Assembly: GCF_019976755.1 (NCBI RefSeq)
Contig: NZ_AP023441.1
Coordinates: forward strand, 6,445,501 to 6,509,500
Source: Nostoc sp. MS1
Lineage (GTDB): Bacteria > Cyanobacteriota > Cyanobacteriia > Cyanobacteriales > Nostocaceae
Direction: 5' to 3'
Length of the DNA stretch: 64,000 nucleotides
Positions 8,601-16,569 of this stretch are shown here, in pieces. Each line of letters starts with the position of its first letter. Within the stretch, counting starts at the first letter, position 1. The position numbers and the translations under genes were made by a program. The notes under the pieces were generated by a model. The model did no database searches. It saw only the letters and a list, made by a program, of their open reading frames with translations, and had not been told where the DNA came from.

Positions 8601-9094
8601 GTCGAGTTTTTAGTGAAACAGAAGATTTGAATGCCATAACAACAGCTTGGCGACAATCAAGAAAAGACCTCTGGTTAACTGCTAATAGATTGTTACGTGA
8701 ACCCTTAATGGCGAGCCGTTTGGGGCCTGAACTATTCAAATCATTTACGGCTAATCAAATGGTAGCTATTCTGCAAACAATTGGTCGAGGGATGCGGAAT
8801 GGATGCCCAGTATCAGTTTACTTTGTTGATGCAGCTTGGGCTAAAAAATCAACAGAAGATAAACCCGACTCTGGACGAGATAGTATGCTAGTTCAGATGC
8901 GAATTATTTTAGAAGAATGTGTGAACCATGAAGACCCCGTAATTCGAGAAATTTATCAAGAACTGTATGGCGCATTTCTAGAACCTTTACAGCGCATTCA
9001 AGGAGTAATTTATCCTGATGAATTACATTCCTTAGAAGAATTGGCGGATGAAGAAGCAGGTTTTGACGAGTTTTCAGCAATATTGGAGATGTAA
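5669..9094 (+). CDS. pPIWI-RE system DinG/XPD-like superfamily 2 helicase
   Basis: 1141 residues. The P-loop GLPGSGKTT starts at G241. The Walker B motif is VVFDEGD (D429-E430-G431-D432, a variant of DEAH). The second RecA domain has AIGRGVNI near 926 and the arginine-finger motif VI IGRGMRNG near 1038. Four cysteines, C354, C370, C372 and C378, sit between motifs I and II in the place where DinG and XPD helicases hold a 4Fe-4S cluster. The protein probably unwinds DNA or R-loops formed by the pPIWI-RE partner. The first 230 residues resemble no domain I recognise and may be the family-specific N-terminal region. It overlaps the nuclease gene and ends 2 bp before the pPIWI-RE gene, so all three form one operon. 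Confidence 0.85.
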   Translation: MRTKPDFWKGAERICWLCVFMEEFIGTNSLEYAPVVMSGMASILNAPAFAQARQAIFNMRQMSLAYVTHQSVKHAIALYNNYHYSNNTQGTYEIDIETLQFQRTDALEDSLITKARQILSSPLPYDTYGFTVADPRQPMAVALGEDSTSVKLDIPRISAPIAARRIHSLNRQPRGKIRIPLKELRDLAHEMDKREQQYPERRAGNWADRFERFDLMVSEAGKGLRKEDDVLELKDIKHLIGLPGSGKTTLLVLIAVWLGLHDYKAMFVFPSIEVARQYMADLAFHQVKVGMLVGQGDETRRRHADNIAEAIAATGNNGGFAYSLEQAEVFGLNCVLPAFSTADMSLWGFGYAPCNEILQGGGKQGKMKKCLCPLWTMCGRNKAQRDLLDANIWVGHVRSLDTQISPHATYEQLRYFELIARTFDLVVFDEGDMVQKVLDDYGAATLSISGSEKSIHRVILEQIHNRFARGENYRLFDRDIELYSRDLAEFGNHNTSLITTIHNMSGSRVKERYENQLLTVLRIVSELLNSQKKSTKQDEIDEQEVKTEVTRSRALAEFWEKAAYNAFYDRTGVNNPQDFKADFWPHYIGINKETLEKQWNILIQYFRRYLAENLIKQRDAIVQEIIDLFFKLCFPKHQLTIEAEDLIKLLITVTFVILGYQRIVPGTRTMVAEGFIRDPIVESTASPELRKFIPESILGSFSGVQYSFFKAQTTRTAARNMELSYITFVGAPRMLMHRFHRLLEADNGQASPAILITSATSFLQASPAYHINAGPHYLLKARQPKNHTSAKSIYRFKWFPDSQRGDQPLLYSGAGDPELQKRNLQLMVDALVKGGTTKSEIYKAMNKFDVKSDIRRKAALVVNSYDQARHIKKYINNYYPDVGRYTKAVVNSLREGEQPKDFITSAQCEALGDDENCDILIFPMLAIGRGVNIVFTKGERKLDAAIGSIYFLTRPHPTKNDMQLLYSLTGRATQEFDSRVFSETEDLNAITTAWRQSRKDLWLTANRLLREPLMASRLGPELFKSFTANQMVAILQTIGRGMRNGCPVSVYFVDAAWAKKSTEDKPDSGRDSMLVQMRIILEECVNHEDPVIREIYQELYGAFLEPLQRIQGVIYPDELHSLEELADEEAGFDEFSAILEM

Positions 9095-9096
9095 AA

Positions 9097-12000
9097 ATGA
9101 TGAATAATTTTGATAATGAAATTGAATTGGAAGAAGATTTATTTGCAGAAGAGGAAGACGAAGAAACTGAAGGTGATTTCGTCTCAAATACATTGTATAT
9201 TCAGCAAGGTCAAATCAAATCAATTGCCAAATTTCCTCTAGCTTTTACAGTACCAGATAAACTACCACCAATTATAGTCGAGGGTTTTACTCTTACTTGG
9301 ACAAAAGCAGGTTTGCAATGTTTTAGCAAAATTCAACAAGGAGCTAATGTCAAAAATATTCCTTATGGCTCATTGCGGAATTTTTTACAAGTAATACTCA
9401 AAGATGCAGCAAGAATTGAACCAAAGATAGGTCTTAGCAAATATGCCTTGGATTATGCTAGATATGCTGTCAATGCTGTGCCAGAACCTTTTGTTTACCT
9501 TACTGGTGGCAATGAGGAAGAAATAAATAGAATACTTCGCCCAATTATTAATGATTGGTTGACAAACTATCTCAAACCATTTGCTGAGAAGGAAGATATA
9601 TCAATAAACATTATTGAGCGCTTGGAGGATTTGCAAGAAAGAGGAGAGTTAATAAAAGTTTCTCCGTGCAAATCTCAAGTATTGCCTTGGACTTGGAATA
9701 AAGAGACGGATACAACTACACATAGAGATAAATATGCGTATCAAATGCTTGCAGATTATGTGGCTCGTCAAATTGCTGGACAAGTTATTTTTCCAGATTT
9801 AAAGCCGATGAAACGTGTTATTTTTAGCAGTGGTACATTTACTTCTGGTATTGCAGAACTGATCACAGATCCGATTTCTTTAGATGACACAAAAGGAAAA
9901 TTTAGTTTTGTCGTAAGTCTGGAAGTTGTGACTTATCCATCTTTACATCAACCTTTATTAAAAGTTGATGTTTCTAAACGTCGCTGGTTCACTCAGTTGA
10001 AAGCTCCTAAATATGACCGCAGAAATATTAGCGGTTTCATCTTTTCTCAAGAGCATACTGATCGCGCCTTTAGCTATCAAGTAAGATGCGAACAAGACAA
10101 AAACGGCAAAAATGGTAAAACTAATAAGGAAGAGCAGGTAAAATGGGTTTGGAGAACAGATAAAGATTTTGAAATATTACGAAGAGAATTAAATCTGGGG
10201 TCATCTTATGATGGTCAAGAAATCGCTAGAGGTTTAGCCTCTACTAATAGCTGTGACGTACTTCTAACTTACCGTAATGGGCTTCAAGATAATTCAGAAG
10301 AAGACGAAGAAACTTTTGAAACATACGGGATTGAAACAGGTGTTCCAGAGCGCGATAAATTAGACGCTTTTGAGGCGATCGCAAAAATTATTCAACCATT
10401 AGGAATGCAAGTATTCAATAAATATTCTTTGGTGAAACCAAGCCATGATCTGAAAAAAACAAAGGAAGCAACACGCATGATTAATCTTCCTACACTGCTT
10501 GGTGGTGTTTTGGAAGCTCTTGAAACAGATACTAACTTAGAATTTACACCGGAATATCTCGACCAATTCAACGATAAACAAATTGATGACTTACTAAGTA
10601 AATATTTTAAGCTTCGTTTAGAACGTATTCATTGGGGAAGAAAAGCGCTTCAGTTTAGCAAACCCACACCTAATCAGACAGATGATCTCCAAGCCATCAT
10701 TCAAGCAAACCAAGCAGCAATGCAGCGATTATATCCCAATGAACGACCTTTATTATTTATATTTTGTGAAACTCAGTTACAAACTGAAGCAAAACTGTTG
10801 CAGAAAGTTACTCAAGTTTTATGGGGAGATACACTTGATATAGAAATTGTTCGCTTGCCAGAAAATACCCACGGGCCAAGAGAAAGTTTATCAGGAAAAG
10901 AGTTGAATGCTAAAGAGCGATCGCGTGAGCGAATTAAAGCATGGGAATCTACTGCACAACAGATTGAAAAGCTCAATCAGCCAACTTTCTGCTTAATAAT
11001 GGCACGACAGTTTTATCCAAATCCTAATGGTCAAAACACTGTTAAACCTGACGATAAAGTTAACAAACCTTCAACTCGCCAAGCATTAGCAAAGGTTGGT
11101 GCTGCTGTGCAGTTTTTACTACCTATTGAAAAGACAAAAACAACAAATCGTCTCAAACTTGCAGACTTTTTCCATCGGATGCAGTCAGCACTGAAAGATT
11201 TAATTTTTGCTCATTCCGGTCGCATTGATGATATCAAAGGAAAAGTTGATAAGTACCTGCAAAATATTCCTCCAGAAGCTAGACCAAAAGAAATTATTGT
11301 AATTACAATTGTCCGTAAACAAAAAGGTCGCGTTCGTGGCAAAATAGAAGGTACATTTTTACCAATAGCAATCCGCATCAATGTGGATACAGATAAATGT
11401 GAATTTTCCTGTGCTTATGATAGAGGAAATTTAGTAATCAGTTCGTGGACAAGTTTTTCTGATGGACGAGCTTTTGTTTCTGAACTTACTCCTATTAAAC
11501 TTGCTGATAAAGAGGAAGTACGCAAGACTCGATTCATGGACTTTGTGAGACAGGTTGTTTCTGATTCTATTGAAGATGGGAAGCAACCATTGGTAATGAT
11601 TGATTCTTCCAACTGCGTTCAACTATGGCCTTGGTTAGCTGATATTAGAATAAATGCTAATCAAATTAACCTTGGTTCGTCTCAAGATATGCAGGTTAAC
11701 TGGCAAGGCGCACGTATAATTCGCATTCGCCAAGAAATTGCCCCTGGCATTATTGAGAAAAAAGCCAGACACTTAATAGAAACCTCTGTAGAAGATACCA
11801 GAACTAAAGAGGAACTAAAGAAACTGCCGCATACGCAGGAAATTCCCTCAGCATCTAGTGCGACAGGCTTATTTCGACTCAGCGCGACTAACCAAACTGG
11901 ATGCGTAGCTTATCTATCTGTGGCACGTGAATCACCACATCAATATACTCGTGGTCAAAGTTGCTATCGCTCAACCTACAGTCTAGATAAAAAAACTGGG

Positions 12001-12258
12001 TTACTCACAAAACAAGCTCCTTTTACTGGTCGCTGGCCTACTCCTAACCCCCTGGAGATTGTTGTTACCTTACGCCAACCAGAAGATAATGCTGATGATT
12101 TAGCTGCTCTTGTGGAGTCACTGCGCTACGGCTTTGGTCACTACAGCGATTGGACTGCTTTACCTGCTCCCTTATTTTTTGAGCGAGTTGTGCGCGACTA
12201 TATCAGCTATTTCACTATTGAAGATGATGAAACCGAGGATGAAGACGCAGATTCTTAG
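9097..12258 (+). CDS. pPIWI-RE protein (Argonaute-related PIWI module)
   Basis: 1053 residues with acidic stretches at both ends. The C-terminal half has the RNase H-like PIWI layout of the pPIWI-RE family: a strand ending in VMID (D836), then RIIRIRQEIAPGI (R873, R876, R878, E880), which probably holds the conserved Arg and Glu that give the family its name. Near the end it reads GCVAYLSVARESPHQYTRG and FGHYSDWTALPAPLFFE, also typical of the family. The N-terminal half (DUF3962-like region) is unassigned. Family members are predicted to bind a guide and target RNA or DNA without the usual DDE/DEDX catalysis, with cutting done by the partner nuclease. The start could be either of two tandem ATGs at 9097 and 9100. 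The family call is by motif and operon context. Confidence 0.82.
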   Translation: MMNNFDNEIELEEDLFAEEEDEETEGDFVSNTLYIQQGQIKSIAKFPLAFTVPDKLPPIIVEGFTLTWTKAGLQCFSKIQQGANVKNIPYGSLRNFLQVILKDAARIEPKIGLSKYALDYARYAVNAVPEPFVYLTGGNEEEINRILRPIINDWLTNYLKPFAEKEDISINIIERLEDLQERGELIKVSPCKSQVLPWTWNKETDTTTHRDKYAYQMLADYVARQIAGQVIFPDLKPMKRVIFSSGTFTSGIAELITDPISLDDTKGKFSFVVSLEVVTYPSLHQPLLKVDVSKRRWFTQLKAPKYDRRNISGFIFSQEHTDRAFSYQVRCEQDKNGKNGKTNKEEQVKWVWRTDKDFEILRRELNLGSSYDGQEIARGLASTNSCDVLLTYRNGLQDNSEEDEETFETYGIETGVPERDKLDAFEAIAKIIQPLGMQVFNKYSLVKPSHDLKKTKEATRMINLPTLLGGVLEALETDTNLEFTPEYLDQFNDKQIDDLLSKYFKLRLERIHWGRKALQFSKPTPNQTDDLQAIIQANQAAMQRLYPNERPLLFIFCETQLQTEAKLLQKVTQVLWGDTLDIEIVRLPENTHGPRESLSGKELNAKERSRERIKAWESTAQQIEKLNQPTFCLIMARQFYPNPNGQNTVKPDDKVNKPSTRQALAKVGAAVQFLLPIEKTKTTNRLKLADFFHRMQSALKDLIFAHSGRIDDIKGKVDKYLQNIPPEARPKEIIVITIVRKQKGRVRGKIEGTFLPIAIRINVDTDKCEFSCAYDRGNLVISSWTSFSDGRAFVSELTPIKLADKEEVRKTRFMDFVRQVVSDSIEDGKQPLVMIDSSNCVQLWPWLADIRINANQINLGSSQDMQVNWQGARIIRIRQEIAPGIIEKKARHLIETSVEDTRTKEELKKLPHTQEIPSASSATGLFRLSATNQTGCVAYLSVARESPHQYTRGQSCYRSTYSLDKKTGLLTKQAPFTGRWPTPNPLEIVVTLRQPEDNADDLAALVESLRYGFGHYSDWTALPAPLFFERVVRDYISYFTIEDDETEDEDADS

Positions 12259-12289
12259 ACAGAATATCTAGAATACAGATGAATTTTAT

Positions 12290-12333
12290 ATTGTGCGATC
12301 GCCTACCTTGCAATAGCTAATCGCACAATTTTA
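12290..12333 (+). terminator. Terminator of the pPIWI-RE operon
   Basis: ATTGTGCGAT and ATCGCACAAT form a perfect 10-bp stem with a 20-bp loop, followed by TTT. It begins 32 bp after the stop of the pPIWI-RE gene. Confidence 0.6.
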
Positions 12334-12346
12334 GTATGCTGTCCCT

Positions 12347-12645
12347 TTAAAAACCTTGTCGCAAACGCTTAGTCCACAATATTAAACCAGATCCGACAAC
12401 ACCAGCGATCGCACCAAATAACAAGTGCATCCCCAAAAGATATACATACTCATTCACAAATACACCACCAGCACCAATTACTATTTGGGTTAAGGGTTTT
12501 GTGGCTGAGTGAAGACTGTTTCTTTGGCTTGTTTTCCAAAAGTCTGAACTTCCTGATTTACTCTATCCCACTCTGCTATACATAAGCCTACATCTGACCA
12601 TTCCTCACTATATTTATATAGTGAGTAAATATTTCTATTGATCAC
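12347..12645 (-). pseudogene. Small membrane-protein gene split by a frameshift
   Basis: On the minus strand a 51-codon frame starts at GTG 12645 (INRNIYSLYKYS...) and stops at 12490 with ...FTQPQNP. The next frame continues directly with a well-formed hydrophobic protein end: ...IVIGAGGVFVNEYVYLL, then GMHLLFGAIAGVVG and a basic end LWTKRLRQGF, stopping at 12347. Joined by a single-base shift near 12490 the two would give about 98 residues with two membrane segments. Neither half has an ATG start. It could also be two unrelated remnants. I do not recognise the family. Confidence 0.35.
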
Positions 12646-12987
12646 ATCCTTGCTAAAGCCTAAAAACTATATGCGTTCCCAATTACAGGAAAACATATGA
12701 GCCGGGCGGAAATATTTTTTGTCATCGTTTTATTACGAATCACTTGGTAACGGTACATAGGATGAATCCGTAGTCAAAATATAAGCTGAGTATTTTGGCT
12801 TAAGTCTGCCAAAACCACTGACAAATAGAAAAATCTGTAACTATGGTTACACTTTAGTAGAGTTAACTGGTATATCCTTGACACCAATAAAGTTGGTATT
12901 ACCCAACTTAGATCGGCTTGGCTTGAGATCAATTCAAAAGCCTATGTATGCAAGCAAGCGTACCTCCTCCAACTTGTAGTAATGGGT

Positions 12988-13020
12988 GCAGATGGGCTAG
13001 TTCACCCATCTGCTAATTTT
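12988..13020 (+). terminator. Strong hairpin before the DUF7219 gene
   Basis: GCAGATGGG and CCCATCTGC form a perfect 9-bp stem with an 8-base loop, followed by TAATTTTC. It could end a short upstream transcript or act as an attenuator in the leader of the gene at 13040. Confidence 0.5.
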
Positions 13021-13039
13021 CTTAGGACAAATAAATGTT

Positions 13040-13303
13040 ATGAAAGAGCAATCTGATTTCCTCTCTGACCTTTCTGATTTTCTGTATCCACGCAGTTGTT
13101 ATTACGGTCAGTTTAAGCCAGAGTATCTAGTATTTAACGCGAATCTTCAAGAGTTTGCCCAAAGAGTAAGTTACATTAGTAGCTTACAAACCAACGGAAA
13201 GATTTCTCCACAAGAAGCATATGACCAAATTAAAGCCCTTTGGAAACAATTAAAACGAGCAAAGAAAGAACTCGGAGTTACTTCAGCTAATTTGCCGAGT
13301 TAG
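13040..13303 (+). CDS. DUF7219 family small protein
   Basis: 87 residues, soluble and mostly helical. It contains FLYPRSCYYGQFKPE and LVFNANLQEFAQRVSYI, followed by a Lys-rich helical C-terminus, a pattern that I recognise as a small family widespread in cyanobacteria (DUF7219). Function is unknown. The ATG at 13040 is preceded by TTAGGACAAATA, a modest ribosome-binding site. It stands alone, with a hairpin in the leader region. Confidence 0.7.
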   Translation: MKEQSDFLSDLSDFLYPRSCYYGQFKPEYLVFNANLQEFAQRVSYISSLQTNGKISPQEAYDQIKALWKQLKRAKKELGVTSANLPS

Positions 13304-13378
13304 GGAATAGAAAACAAGTTTAAAAGATGTGCAGAACTTTTTCACAATTAAATAGGATTTCTATTTAAAGTAATAATT

Positions 13379-14053
13379 ATGCTCCAGTTAGATGCTATCC
13401 GTCAGACAGTCATGGAGGAAGTTCCTTATCATTGGGCTGTGATTGAGAATTTATTGTCTCCAGAGACTAGTTTAGAATTAGCAGCCAGCTTTCCTCAAGA
13501 AAATTTTTGCTTATCGACAGGGGAAGGATACGGTTATCTTTGGGGCGAGATGCTGGCTAGTAGTGATGATATCGCTTTAATGAACAACTTTGGAGGTCAC
13601 TGGCGAGAACGCATTGTTGAGAGAAGACTATCCTCAGACTTGCATCACCTCAGCCATAGTTGGCAGCAACTTATACAAGCATTATGGCAACCCCAATACC
13701 GCCAAGCCTTAACACAGATGTCAGGAATTGAACTCAAAGACTGTGCAATGGTAATTGGCTTTCGTCGCTACAACGGCGGACATTTGCACCGTCCACATAC
13801 AGATGAACCATCAAAGGTCTTGACCCATCTAGTATATTTTAATCAACAATGGCCAGTGGAATGGGGCGGTTGTTTACGCATTCTCAAAGATGAGCAATCC
13901 AACTCAGTCTATCAAGATATTCCACCTTTGAATAAATTTTCAGCCGTGATTGTACGTTCTGAAAAATCTTGGCACATGGTAACACCAGTCACATCCTCAG
14001 TATCACAGACAAGGCGAGTTTTGAGAATTATGTTTTTTCGCCCCAATTTGTGA
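13379..14053 (+). CDS. 2-oxoglutarate/Fe(II)-dependent oxygenase
   Basis: 224 residues with the facial triad of the 2OG-Fe(II) prolyl-hydroxylase-like superfamily: H140-T-D142 in RPHTDEPS and the distal H199 in SWHMVTPV, with R212 in position to bind 2-oxoglutarate. The segment YNGGHLHRPHTDE plus WGGCLRIL matches small bacterial stand-alone members that hydroxylate peptides or small molecules. The substrate cannot be told from sequence. It is 75 bp after the DUF7219 gene and could be co-transcribed with it. Confidence 0.75.
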   Translation: MLQLDAIRQTVMEEVPYHWAVIENLLSPETSLELAASFPQENFCLSTGEGYGYLWGEMLASSDDIALMNNFGGHWRERIVERRLSSDLHHLSHSWQQLIQALWQPQYRQALTQMSGIELKDCAMVIGFRRYNGGHLHRPHTDEPSKVLTHLVYFNQQWPVEWGGCLRILKDEQSNSVYQDIPPLNKFSAVIVRSEKSWHMVTPVTSSVSQTRRVLRIMFFRPNL

Positions 14054-14074
14054 TACGTAATACAATTAATCGTC

Positions 14075-14443
14075 TTACGTATTAAGTGCGTCGTTATCTA
14101 GCCCAGCTTCATCTATTTCGATTATCCAAGGTACACCTAAATCAAATGGCGGAGTTACATTAATACTAGCGGTATTAGCAAATCGGTGTAAGTTCTTAGT
14201 GAAATAGGGAATACTTGTCATGATGTTATGGTAACTCTCAATATCAGGACAAATCATAGTTAAAACAAGAACACCACTATTAATTTTGAAATACCAATGA
14301 CAACTAGCTAATAAAATACGCGCTATACGGTTACAAGCCAAGAAAAAACTTTGTTTTGTTGCTTCTTCAAGTTGCCTAAGAAGTATTTCGCTCAATAGTA
14401 TTGTCTGGTTTGAAGGCAAATCATCTGGATGAATGTAATTCAT
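14075..14443 (-). CDS. Uncharacterised 122-aa protein
   Basis: A soluble-looking protein beginning MNYIHPDDLPSNQ with an alpha/beta pattern (ILLASCHWYF, GVLVLTMICPD) and an acidic C-terminus. I do not recognise a family. It is convergent with the oxygenase gene (21 bp between stops) and followed upstream by the equally unknown 117-aa gene on the same strand, separated by a heptad-repeat tract. Codon use is like that of the neighbours, so it is probably a real gene. Confidence 0.5.
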   Translation of the reverse strand: MNYIHPDDLPSNQTILLSEILLRQLEEATKQSFFLACNRIARILLASCHWYFKINSGVLVLTMICPDIESYHNIMTSIPYFTKNLHRFANTASINVTPPFDLGVPWIIEIDEAGLDNDALNT

Positions 14444-14490
14444 AATAGTGGGAAGTGGGGAATAAAGGGAGATGAGGGGAATGAAGGAGA

Positions 14491-14540
14491 ATAACTATTA
14501 ACTATGGACTATTAACTGTTGACTATGGACTAATGACTAA
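14491..14540. repeat. Short heptameric repeat tract (ACTATTA/ACTATGG type)
   Basis: Degenerate 7-bp units of the form TGACTAT/TAACTAT fill the space between two minus-strand genes. The same unit family occurs at 16570-16634 and 25799-25842. These are the short tandemly repeated sequences typical of Nostoc-group genomes. Confidence 0.65.
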
Positions 14541-14883
14541 TCACCCAAAGCAACTCTAACCATAGATGTGGATGGTTTTGCTTTATTTGTGACATGGGAT
14601 CTCGCATCAAATTTGTAGCGTTTAAACAGGCTACATCAACAAGTCCTACATAAGCTGCTACTTCTTTGAGTAAGTTTTTTTGAGTGATGATAGCAGTTAT
14701 CAATTTTTCAGGGCAATAAATTCCTATATATCTCGCATTGGGAAGAGGCTTGTTCTTGAGTTGAGGCGTAATTACTTTGACATAACAGTGACGAATCAAT
14801 TCCCATACGCGAGGATGAGTATGTTCAATAATTACGTTAAATTGTTCGGCTAAGTCTTCTTCAGTAATCATGTTTGACTCCAT
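14530..14883 (-). CDS. Uncharacterised 117-aa protein
   Basis: A small soluble protein: MESNMITEEDLAEQF, then ARYIGIYCPEKLITAII and ATNLMRDPMSQIKQ. I do not recognise a family. A later ATG (MITEEDL) is possible. It is transcribed away from the HTH/periplasmic-binding-type regulator at 15430, and palindrome site 3 lies in the shared 546-bp upstream region about 225 bp before its start, so it may be part of the same regulon. Confidence 0.5.
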   Translation of the reverse strand: MESNMITEEDLAEQFNVIIEHTHPRVWELIRHCYVKVITPQLKNKPLPNARYIGIYCPEKLITAIITQKNLLKEVAAYVGLVDVACLNATNLMRDPMSQIKQNHPHLWLELLWVISH

Positions 14884-15429
14884 TAATATAAAGCTAAAAG
14901 TAGTCCTGTTCTTTCATGTCTGCATAGGTAATACTCGATTGTGCAGAAACATTAATACGGTATATTCATCCTAATGAAATCATGATTTGCAATCAGGGCG
15001 ATATTTATCCACCAGACCAAATTGGTTGGTATTTTTTCAGGTCTATTTTGCTTGTCTATCAAGCATCAAACCGAAAGTTAGCCAAAAAAACTGTATCTAT
15101 TGCTTCTTTTACCAATTTATTTGGTAAAAATGAAAATATAATCTCTGCAAACTAATAGTGGAAAAGCGCTGTCACTGGGCGTTTACCTGTTATATGAATA
15201 ATATATTTTTAATTGATCATTAATTAAGTTGTTATACTTACTAAAAAATTTTCTCTGGCGCAAGTAAATTAGCAATTTGTATGTTATGCTTGACGTATAG
15301 GGAATCAAAAGAGCAAAAGAAAAGTCGGTCTTGGAAAATATTGGTTGGATTCCAAACCCTTACTTTTACTCAAATATATATAAGGTAAATCCGCGACGGC
15401 TTTGTGTAATTGTATAAGCAAATAAGCCA
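14884..15429. other. Divergent intergenic region before the nitrogenase regulator
   Basis: 546 bp. It holds palindrome site 3 (15108-15128), an AT-rich tract around 15200-15250 with TTGATCATTAATTAA, and no convincing gene. A 57-codon frame at 14982-15155 crosses the palindrome and is listed under rejected items. Confidence 0.6.
15108..15128. promoter_or_regulatory. Palindromic operator candidate, site 3 (TTTACCA-N7-TGGTAAA)
   Basis: TTTTACCAA-TTTAT-TTGGTAAAA is a perfect 9-bp inverted repeat. It differs from site 1 at only two positions and has the same spacing as site 2. It lies between two divergent genes, 302 bp before the regulator gene and 225 bp before the 117-aa gene. Site distance from the regulator ATG is long, so a long leader or control of the divergent gene is possible. 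Confidence 0.5.
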
Positions 15430-16563
15430 ATGAAGCAGGATAGTAACCTCAGAAATAACTTGAAATCAATCAGAACTCGCTTAGGAATGAGCCAGCAAGA
15501 TTTGGCAAACATAGCTGGTGTGACTCGTCAGACAATTAGTGGTGTAGAATCAGGACAATATGCTCCTTCAGTGGCGATCGCACTACGTTTAGCTAAAGCA
15601 CTTGGTTGTCAAGTTGAGGATCTATTCTGGCAAGACCAAGATTTACCGCAAATTGAAGCCATACTGGCAAAACCTGTACCCTCTGGACACTCAGTGCGCC
15701 TGAGTTTAGCCAGAGTCGGAGGGCAATGGATAGCCTACCCCTTGTTGGGTAAAGATGCTTTCCGCCAAGATATGATTCCGGCTGATGCCGAAGGTGCAAG
15801 CCAAACAGGTGACGGTAAAGTCAGCTTGAGGCTGTTAGATGATAACTTAGAGGCACTGCATAATACAGTTGTCATTGCTGGTTGTGCGCCTGTAATTGCC
15901 CTGTGGGCAAGAGCTACAGAACGCTGGCATCCACAATTACGAGTACATTTTACCTTCGCCAATAGCATATCTGCATTGCAGAGCCTTTGTGCAGGTAAGG
16001 CGCACATTGCCGGGATGCACTTATACGATCCACAGACGGGAGAGCATAATGTACCATTTGCTCGTGAAGTCTTGGCCGGAAGGGAAGCCGTGTTAATTAC
16101 TCTTGGCCTTTGGGAAGAAGGGCTATTAGTGCCATCAGGTAATCCCAAGAGTTTTAAAACCCTGAGTGATATAGTAGAAGCACAAGCAACCATAGTTAAT
16201 CGAGAAGTTGGTGCTGGTAGTCGAATGCTATTAGAACAAAAACTGCAACAAGAACAGATACCGTTTCAAGCATTGAAGGGATTTGAGCAGATTGTTACTA
16301 GTCATCAAGATGTTGCTCAAGCGATCGCACTAGGGTTAGTTGACGCAGGTATTAGCACAGCATCCGTCGCCGCTACCTTTGGCTTAGGATTTGTACCTCT
16401 ACATCAATCTAGATACGATCTAGTAATTCTCAAAGAGTATTTAGAAGAAGCCCCTATCCAACAGTTGTTGAGTACATTAGGCCATCGCATGGTTCACTCA
16501 CAACTAGAAGTTCTTGGCGGCTATGATATCAGCAAAATTGGGGAAGTTGTAGCAACCATATAG
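15430..16563 (+). CDS. XRE-HTH regulator with periplasmic-binding-type sensor (VnfR-like)
   Basis: 377 residues. Residues 10-65 form an XRE-type HTH (LGMSQQDLANIAGVTRQ, then NPxxAL-like APSVAIALRLAKALG). From about 75 the protein follows the COG1910 periplasmic-binding-like sensor used for molybdate and related oxyanions: SLARVGGQW, VVIAGCAPVIALWA, GKAHIAGMHLYDP and NREVGAGSRMLLEQ. It ends 390 bp before nifH on the same strand. In Anabaena variabilis, repressors called VnfR1 and VnfR2 control V-nitrogenase genes in response to molybdate; whether this is their orthologue I cannot test, but gene position fits. Regulation may be through palindrome site 3. Confidence 0.75.
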   Translation: MKQDSNLRNNLKSIRTRLGMSQQDLANIAGVTRQTISGVESGQYAPSVAIALRLAKALGCQVEDLFWQDQDLPQIEAILAKPVPSGHSVRLSLARVGGQWIAYPLLGKDAFRQDMIPADAEGASQTGDGKVSLRLLDDNLEALHNTVVIAGCAPVIALWARATERWHPQLRVHFTFANSISALQSLCAGKAHIAGMHLYDPQTGEHNVPFAREVLAGREAVLITLGLWEEGLLVPSGNPKSFKTLSDIVEAQATIVNREVGAGSRMLLEQKLQQEQIPFQALKGFEQIVTSHQDVAQAIALGLVDAGISTASVAATFGLGFVPLHQSRYDLVILKEYLEEAPIQQLLSTLGHRMVHSQLEVLGGYDISKIGEVVATI

Positions 16564-16569
16564 GAGTGG

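Larger units (their letters stand above)
12259..13039. other. Long intergenic region downstream of the pPIWI-RE operon
   Basis: This 780-bp stretch contains the operon terminator (12290-12333), the broken small gene on the minus strand (12347-12645), and then about 300 bp without a gene. That last part holds a palindrome AAGTTGG-N6-CCAACTT (12890-12909) just after a TTGACA (12878-12883), and a strong hairpin at 12988-13013. The segment 12878-13020 could be a short RNA. Confidence 0.6.

Noticed and set aside
12700..12750. Short frame MSRAEIFFVIVLL in the gap after the pPIWI-RE operon
   Set aside because: Seventeen codons only, no ribosome-binding site.
14982..15155. 57-codon open frame (MICNQGDIYPP...) in the divergent region before the regulator
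   Set aside because: It has no ribosome-binding site, and its last third is formed by palindrome site 3 whose spacing matches two other intergenic sites. A regulatory reading explains the sequence better.
15735..16193. 152-codon minus-strand frame opposite the regulator gene
   Set aside because: The plus-strand gene has clear HTH and binding-domain motifs; the opposite frame has no domain or start signal.
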